From positions 15,675,975 to 15,739,974 of the forward strand of contig JBANSL010000009.1 in NCBI GenBank assembly GCA_037127255.1: a stretch of 64,000 bases of DNA. The letters are read 5' to 3'. Position 1 is the stretch's first letter; each line of letters opens with the position of its first letter. Positions 58,469 to 64,000 of the stretch are shown here, piece by piece. The translations under genes and the position numbers were made by a program. A model generated the notes under the pieces. It had not been told where the DNA came from and searched no databases. It worked only from the letters and a program-made list of their open reading frames with translations. Source of the stretch: Persicaria tinctoria. Taxonomy: Eukaryota > Streptophyta > Magnoliopsida > Caryophyllales > Polygonaceae.

Positions 58469-58971
58469 CTAGCTTATGGTTGATTTCTTTCGCCTCTCTC
58501 TAATCTCGAACCTGGACAGGAACATCTCGGAGAGCGAGGGGAGAAACCGTCCGATGGTGGCGACCGTAGCAGTGGCAGAGGAAGCACCGGTGAGCCCAGA
58601 AATGGCCGGCTCTGCGGCGCCCCGCTCGGATGGGGCTCGGCAAACAGCGACGGAGGTCGGTGGCACCTCCTGACCACCAGCAACGGAAAACCGGTTTAGG
58701 CGGTTCGGGCTGTTTATAGACGAGTGGTTAAGTGGGGTTGTGCAGGTCTGAGGTGATGGGGAAGCGATCTGTATGGCGGAGGAGGATGAGCGGAGAGAGG
58801 AATGAAAGGAGGATGCGGGAGAGGACGCGAGGGATGATGCAGCAGAGGAAAGCAGGGGAGTGGACTCGGATGCAGGCGGGATGCCTGTACTTGTCCTGGC
58901 ATCTCTCTTGAAGACAGGGCAAAATGTCCTCCATGAAGTGAGCCAGCAGTCGACGCAGATGGCATGGAATT
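58469..58971 (-). pseudogene. Captured RMR-type RING-H2 exon fused to element sequence
   Basis: After TTTCAATAG the - strand opens with AATTCCATGCC, reading [19 protein letters not shown] and then [20 protein letters not shown]. This is the second half of the RING-H2 finger and the serine-rich tail of plant RMR (PA-TM-RING) proteins, which sort cargo to the vacuole. The last zinc-binding Cys pair is broken (CPVF instead of CPVC). The frame stays open for 167 codons to 58469, running from the RMR tail into the element's GC-rich block. There is no ATG at its start, as expected for an internal exon. The N-terminal PA and transmembrane parts are absent. Confidence 0.72.
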
Positions 58972-59099
58972 CTATTGAAATTCGGAAAGCAATCAGTTAC
59001 GCAGCAATACAAGAACATCAATCATTTTGAAATGAACATCAAGACTATTAATCATTTAGTCCATTTGATATACATAACATGTTCAAAAAGAGACAATCC

Positions 59100-60185
59100 G
59101 AAGACCAACATTAAGGCCAATAGGTTTGTACTCTTCAAAATGAGTGTATAGATTGGTTCAGTAACTTAATAGAGGGTGGTTCAGTGACGAAATAGAGGTT
59201 GGTTCAGTGACCGAATATAGAGTGGTTCAGTGACCGAATAGAGAGTGGTTCAGTGACCGAATATATAGTGGTTCAAGGACCGGATACAGTGGTTTAGTGA
59301 TCGAATAGAGATTGGTTCAGTGATCGAATAGAGTGGTTCAGTGACCGAATAGAGAGTGGTTCAGTGGCCGAATAGAGAGTGATTCAGTGACCGAATAGAG
59401 AGTGGTTCAGTGACCGAATAGATATTGGTTCAGCAACCGGATAAAGTGGTTCAGTAATCGAATAGAGATTGGTTCAGTGACCGAATTGAGTGGTTCAGTG
59501 ACCGAATTGAGTGGTTCAGTGAACGAATAGAGAGTGGTTTAGTGACCGAATAGAGAGTGGTTCACTAGGCGTGGTTCACTGGGTGTGATTCGGTAACTAA
59601 ATAGAAAATTTTAATTAATGTTTGAAAAAAAAAGGGAAGCAACTACGATTCAGTGACCGAATAGAGAGTGGTTCACTAGAGAGTTGTTGAACCACTGTGA
59701 ATAAAATTGCTGAACCACTCTGAATAAAATTGTTGAACCACTCTGAATAAAAATGCTGAACCACTGTAACTAAATAAAGGTTGGTTCAGTTACTCAATAG
59801 AGGTTGGTTCAGTGGCTAAATAGGTTGGTTCAATGACTAAATAGAGGTTGATTCAGTGACTAAATAGAAGTTGGTTCAGTGACTAAATAGAAGTTGGTTC
59901 AGTGACTAAATAGAGGTCGGTTAAGTGACTAAATAAAAAGTGGTTTAGTGACTAAAAATTTTAATTATAAAAAATAAAGAGTGGTTCGGTGACTAAATAG
60001 AAAGGGGTTTAGTGGCTAAATAGAGATTGGTTCAGTGACTTAATAGAGGTTGGTTCAGTGACTAAATTGAGGTTGGTTCAGTTACTAAATAGAGGTTGGT
60101 TCGGTCACTAAATAGAGGTTGGTTCGGTCACTAAATATAGGTTGGTTCAGTGACTAAATAGAGGTTGGTTCGGTGACTATATTTA
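59100..60185. repeat. TGGTTCAGTGACCGAATAGAG motif arrays of element C
   Basis: About 20 units of roughly 20-25 bp (GTGGTTCAGTGACCGAATAG) at 59150-59570, then reverse-orientation TTGAACCACTCTGAATAAAA units at 59685-59770, then about 15 forward units GAGGTTGGTTCAGTGACTAAATA at 59775-60180. The reverse units match those at the end of element B (51725-51880). Confidence 0.88.
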
Positions 60186-60789
60186 TTATCATTTACAAAA
60201 ATATAAAAATATACAATTTTTTTATTGGGATAATTAATAAAATTGTATGATAATGTTTTAATTAACATTAGGAAAAAAAAAAGGAATAAAAAGAGGTGTA
60301 TTTTAAAATGTCTATTAAGGTGTAATTAAATAAATTAGATGACAATATTTTAATTATATTTTAGAAAAAAAATATAAATTAAAGGTGTGAATCGAATTTT
60401 ATAATAAGTAAAGCCCATGAAAAAAGAGTAAAACAAAATAAATACAAATTAATATCAATATATGTGTCTTGGTATAATGGTTTGACAATTAAGTTGGGTG
60501 TAAATGGTCTTTGGTTCAATCTCCGAACTTCATCCATTTAAATATTTAATTACGTAATACATTTTGTCGTCGGCTGCTGCGTGGGATGTGTGGCCGCGTG
60601 GGCTACACGCGCTAGGTGCTGCGACTGGGAAGCATGGAGCGCACTGGGGAGCTCCTATGAAACGCGGGAAAAAGAAAATTTGGGCACGCGGTTTTTAAGA
60701 TAAATTGATATTATTTTAATATGTATAGACCAATCAAATTCCTTCTTTCCTTCTCACTTTTGGTGACCTTTGCACCCGAATCCAACCCT
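60186..60789. other. AT-rich right part of element C
   Basis: No gene. At about 60468-60530 a weak tRNA-like pair of boxes (TGGTATAATGG, GGTTCAATCTCC) is visible. The right inverted end is at 60715-60789. Confidence 0.45.
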
Positions 60790-61640
60790 ATATATATATA
60801 TTATAAAATATTAATAAATGTTATGATAAAAATAAAAATAAACTTTACAATTAATGTATCTTATAATTATTTCAGATTTTTTTTAAAAAAAATCTTATGT
60901 AACGTATAATACATATATATAGATATTTTAAATTACTCAATAATAATAATATCAATATCATTATAACATTGTTTAAATGTGATGTGTCATAATCAATAGT
61001 TATATTTAATGTTTTGAATTAAGCCCAATAGTTAATAAATAAATTTGATTAAGCCCAATAGTTATATTAGATTGAATTAAATGTTTTGAATTAAGCCCAA
61101 TAGTTAATAAAATTAAAGAAAAAAGATAATTAAAGGAAGAAGAAGAAAAAAGGAGAATTAAAGAAAATCCAAGAAAAATGGCAAAAAAAAAATAGTAAGA
61201 CTTCTAAAATGCCTCTAAGATTGAAACATTATCATAAACTTTTCTAAATTAAGAGTTTATATAGATATTGGAGTAATGAAAGGTACGTAGATCAAGTAGG
61301 TAATATAGTTTTTGTATATATGCATTGATTGGTTAAGAGTGTATATAATATAAATATAAGCATTCAGACGGATACATCACCCACTAATTGTAGAAATGGT
61401 CGCTAACTCATGCCTTGAATTTTTAAACTGGGTGATAATTGAACGATTAAAAGACATGATTTCTTATTCAGCTGAGAAGGAACGCGTCGAGGGCGCGTCA
61501 TCAGAAAATAACACGAGGATATCATCCTGTCCAATTCATTAAGGGAAGGATATATAAATTAGAGAGAGATATTCATCGGTTCATCCAAAATTCAAAATAC
61601 GTCATTTTAATACTTTTATATGAAAGAAAATTAATAAATA
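60790..61640. other. AT-rich intergenic DNA
   Basis: No gene seen. GTTTTGAATTAAGCCCAATAG recurs at about 61011 and 61078, with a partial copy between them, giving a short tandem structure. Confidence 0.5.
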
Positions 61641-62339
61641 TCCTATCTATCTATTAATATTACTAATTCTGCTAGCATTTTGCTGACGTGTCACGCCCAC
61701 AATTAAAGTTGAATTTTTTTATTCAAATGGGATTTTCTTATTGGTCAATATTATTATGGAAACTTTAAAATATTTATTTCCTATTTTAAATATGATTTGA
61801 ATCAATTCCCTTTTTTTAATTTTCGGTTATATTGCCGTAAATATTGAGACATGTTTCCATTTTTTTTTCCGATTGCAATATTCTCATAATTCGTCTACAT
61901 ACATTTCCTTATTAAATCATTTTCAAAATTTGTATCGTATCTATTTCCAACTAATTTATAAATTATAAAAAAATACTTTATACATATTTTTGTTTTAAAC
62001 ACGTGTATTTATTAATATAGTACTACCTCCGTCCAAAAATACATTGCCTTTACTATTCACGCACGCTTTTTTAAGAAGGTAAAAACCATATAAAATATTA
62101 ATTTTTTTATTAATTTTTTTTAATAATTACAAACTTATTGATAATAAGTTTGTAATTATTAAAAAAAATTAATAAAAAAGTTAATATTTTATATAGTTTT
62201 TAACTCCTAAAAAAGCGTGCATGAATAGTAAAAGTCCATGTATTTTTGGACGGAGGGAGTATTATATAAATATATAAAATGATGTTCAAATTAAAATAAA
62301 TCAAGCTCTCGTGCCTTCAAGGCACGGGTATTACACTAG
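61641..62339 (+). mobile_element. Non-autonomous Helitron
   Basis: It begins with TC (A|TCCTATCTATCTATTAAT) and ends CTAG followed by T, so it lies between A and T as Helitrons do. Eleven bases before the end is a hairpin GTGCC-TTCAA-GGCAC (62311-62325). These are the standard Helitron end signals. No Rep/helicase. A Stowaway MITE (62023-62259) is nested in it. Confidence 0.82.
62023..62259. mobile_element. Stowaway MITE, near full-length hairpin
   Basis: Ends CTACCTCCGTCCAAAAATAC and the complement of GTATTTTTGGACGGAGGGAG, flanked by TA (62021-62022, 62260-62261). Almost the whole 237 bp is self-complementary: TTTAATAATTACAAACTTAT is followed closely by its inverse, and the outer arms with GCACGCTTTTTTA pair with TAAAAAAGCGTGC. 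Confidence 0.93.
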
Positions 62340-62363
62340 TTATTCACTAATTTAATATATTTT

Positions 62364-62532
62364 TTTTATGACGAGAACCAAGCTGGCAAGAGCCACATGC
62401 ATTATAAACCGATTTGTGCCGACTGACTCGACCCACTGATAGGAAGCAAGGCAAGGGGCGAAGGCAGTGATCGAACATGGAACCTCCTTACCACCCTTTT
62501 GCTCCCCACCACTAGGTCACCCTGATTGGGGC
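62364..62532 (-). mobile_element. tRNA-derived SINE
   Basis: On the - strand it has an A box (TGACCTAGTGGTGGGG) and a B box (TGTTCGATCACTG) about 35 bp apart and ends in an A-rich tail. A 10-bp target duplication AATATATTTT flanks it (62354-62363 and 62533-62542). The ORF at 62402-62611 is an artefact. Confidence 0.85.
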
Positions 62533-62542
62533 AATATATTTT

Positions 62543-62718
62543 ATAAGTATATTGTATGTTTATTCTTTTACTTTTTCGAAAACAACAACTAACAATATAT
62601 CTATTAATCATTACAATTATATTTTCATAAAGTAGAGATCAAAATACCTACAATGATATGTTCTTGAACAAAATTAACACTCTAAAATGACATGTTTTGC
62701 CAAATGGCCGGATAGTGT
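62543..62718. other. AT-rich spacer, no feature
   Basis: Short spacer between SINE and MITE; nothing recognised. Confidence 0.4.
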
Positions 62719-63068
62719 GGGTGTGTACGAATTGACTCCGGTGAAAACCTCAAATTGTGGTAAAAAACGTGAGGACTACTTTATAGCTTGGTTTATTTGA
62801 AACCTGTGCTAAAAACCTCAATCACACAGTGACTTTACAACTCGGTTCAACCTAAAAACCGTGCTAAAAACTCCAGTTTTAAAATAGCACATGACTTTAT
62901 AGTTCAGTCAAGTCTAAAAATCGTGCTAAAACTCATGTTTTACAATTGCACAGTGACTTTATAGCTCAGTTTTATTAAGAATCGGGCTATAAAGCTAGTG
63001 AACCAGGCTAAAAAAACCGGTCATCATAGGTTTTTACCGCAATTTTGGTTTTCACCGGAGCGCACCCT
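62719..63068. mobile_element. MITE with four internal repeats of about 63 bp
   Basis: Left GGGTGTGTACGAATTGACTC, then CGGTGAAAACC, matches the reverse complement of the right CGCAATTTTGGTTTTCACCG, then GAGCGCACCC. Inside, a unit containing GTGACTTTATAGCTCAGTTT and CGTGCTAAAA repeats four times. Superfamily not determined; no clear target duplication. Confidence 0.6.
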
Positions 63069-64000
63069 GATGAGAGGGTTTCTCGACCAAATAAATTTAT
63101 AGTCAAGACCCCGCTATAGTATAGGGAGTCGGGATCGTCCACGGGAGAGAGTCAGCGGTTCTTTATTTAGTTGTTTTAGGGTCAAGAGTGGCGAGATGCG
63201 ATGAAAAGGTAGAGATTTTGGGGGTTTAATGTTGCTGAATTTTTAGAATAAAATCAATAATATGAAAGATCTAGGGCATAGGGATCACCACAACGATAAT
63301 CATGCATGTCTTGCGTTGAATCATATGAAAATCAAGTTTTTATCCATTAAAAAGGCCAATTTGCATCAACCCTAGCAAAGCAATCAATTTATTTTCACAA
63401 ATTAATAAACTTTACTAACAATCTTAACTAGGTTATCAAAACTTGCATTTCAAAACCCTAATTACTATCCAATTCATAATTCAATCTTTCAATTTAATTG
63501 TAAAAAGAAATTTCCCCAATTTTCATTGAGTACTTAAGCACAAAAGATAGATAAAACCAATCAATTCATCAATTCATAGCAATTAGCACACATAACTATC
63601 GTTGGGATCACCCCAACCCTAGAAAAGAGAAGAATTACTCACAATTCATGAAAAAAAGCATAAACAAAAGAAATAAGAAATAAAACACCTTGCATTAACA
63701 TCAAAACGTCGAAAATCATCGTTGAAATCTGTCACAAAACCAACGTCTCTCTCACACGTATCTCACGGCCCCTAGGGCTGAAAGTCTCCAAAGAAAATCC
63801 CCCTAGGGTTTCAACATAATGTTCTATTTATACTTAATAACTTAATTCTATTTTAGGAAGAAGAAATAAATCAATTTTATCTAAATTCTATCTATGAAAA
63901 ATGGGTAAAAATAATTAAATCCGGGTAAATCGGGTCCGCTGGAGCCCATACCGAAGCGGGTGACCTCGGTACCGACCCCCCTTAGGGTCGTTATGAGCAC
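63069..64000 (-). mobile_element. Athila/Tat-like LTR, cut by the window end
   Basis: The + strand starts TGATGAGAGGGTTTCTCG. It shares the landmarks of the LTR at 14014-15924 in the same order: GGATCGTCCACGGGA, AACGATAATCATGC, CACCCCAACCCTAGAA with ATTACTCAC, CCCCTAGGG and a TATTTATA region near 63825. No primer site adjoins 63069, so this is a solo LTR or the 3' LTR of a - strand element. Confidence 0.7.

Larger units (their letters stand above)
58286..60789. mobile_element. (TA)n-flanked inverted-end element C with captured RING-H2 exon
   Basis: The left end (GGGTAGGGTTCAAGTGAG, then GTGAGAAGGAAAGAAGAGAT) pairs with the reverse complement of the right end (TAGGGTTGGATTCGGGTG, then GTGAGAAGGAAAGAAGGAAT). 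Both lie against TA tracts. The ends and the GC-rich inner block match element B, so they form one family. Inside are a captured RMR-type exon, motif arrays (59150-60180) and AT-rich DNA. No transposase. Its left end is about 220 bp upstream of the two-DUF26 gene's start codon. Confidence 0.7.

Noticed and set aside
60468..60530. Possible tRNA or SINE head (TGGTATAATGG, GGTTCAATCTCC)
   Set aside because: No acceptor stem, no tail and no target duplication could be found.

Overview
This is nuclear DNA from a flowering plant, most likely a eudicot. Spliceosomal introns, Ty1-copia and Gypsy-type LTR elements with initiator-Met or Asp tRNA primer sites, Stowaway, CACTA, hAT, Mutator-type and Helitron elements, a SINE, and genes of the plant-only cysteine-rich (DUF26/Gnk2) kinase family all point there. 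I cannot name the species. No rRNA gene, bacterial operon or CRISPR array was seen.

Host genes are few. (1) A cysteine-rich receptor-like kinase (CRK) pseudogene on the + strand runs from 21169 to 53324. Its seven exons keep the usual CRK structure (211, 238 and 151 bp kinase exons) but are spread over about 32 kb, because one intron holds a LINE and a Copia element with a 11.4-kb element nested in it, and another holds two microsatellite-targeting elements plus a second Copia. It is dead: stops, frameshifts and a TG instead of AG splice acceptor. (2) A related gene on the - strand (58065 to 56166, two exons, 413 codons) looks intact. It encodes a secreted protein with two DUF26 domains, a proline-rich linker and a C-terminus that looks like a GPI-anchor signal; a Stowaway MITE sits in its only intron. 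The two genes are convergent and look like remains of a DUF26 gene cluster.

Layout: 1-4301, a large LTR (cut by the window edge) inside a Copia remnant. 4401-17000, a Mutator-like element of about 12.6 kb with long GC-rich inverted ends that carries pieces of a small heat-shock protein gene, a BED zinc finger gene and a DUF828/VAN3-binding-protein gene; an Athila/Tat-like element without pol is nested in the last one, and 7300-9760 is filled with repeat arrays. 17448-21116, a CACTA element carrying exons of an F-box/LRR gene, ending 52 bp before the CRK start codon. 21169-53324, the CRK pseudogene and its intron load. 53540-55820, a decayed Copia split by a hAT element. 56166-58065, the two-DUF26 gene. 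58286-60789, a third microsatellite-targeting element carrying a RING-H2 exon of an RMR-type gene. 61641-62339, a Helitron with a nested Stowaway; then a SINE, a MITE with internal 63-bp repeats and the end of another Athila/Tat-like LTR.

The most unusual theme is a group of elements (42957-43907, 43921-52274, 58286-60789, possibly 7300-9745) that lie between (TA)n tracts, have related inverted ends and are filled with variable short-motif arrays in both orientations; at least one has captured a host exon.
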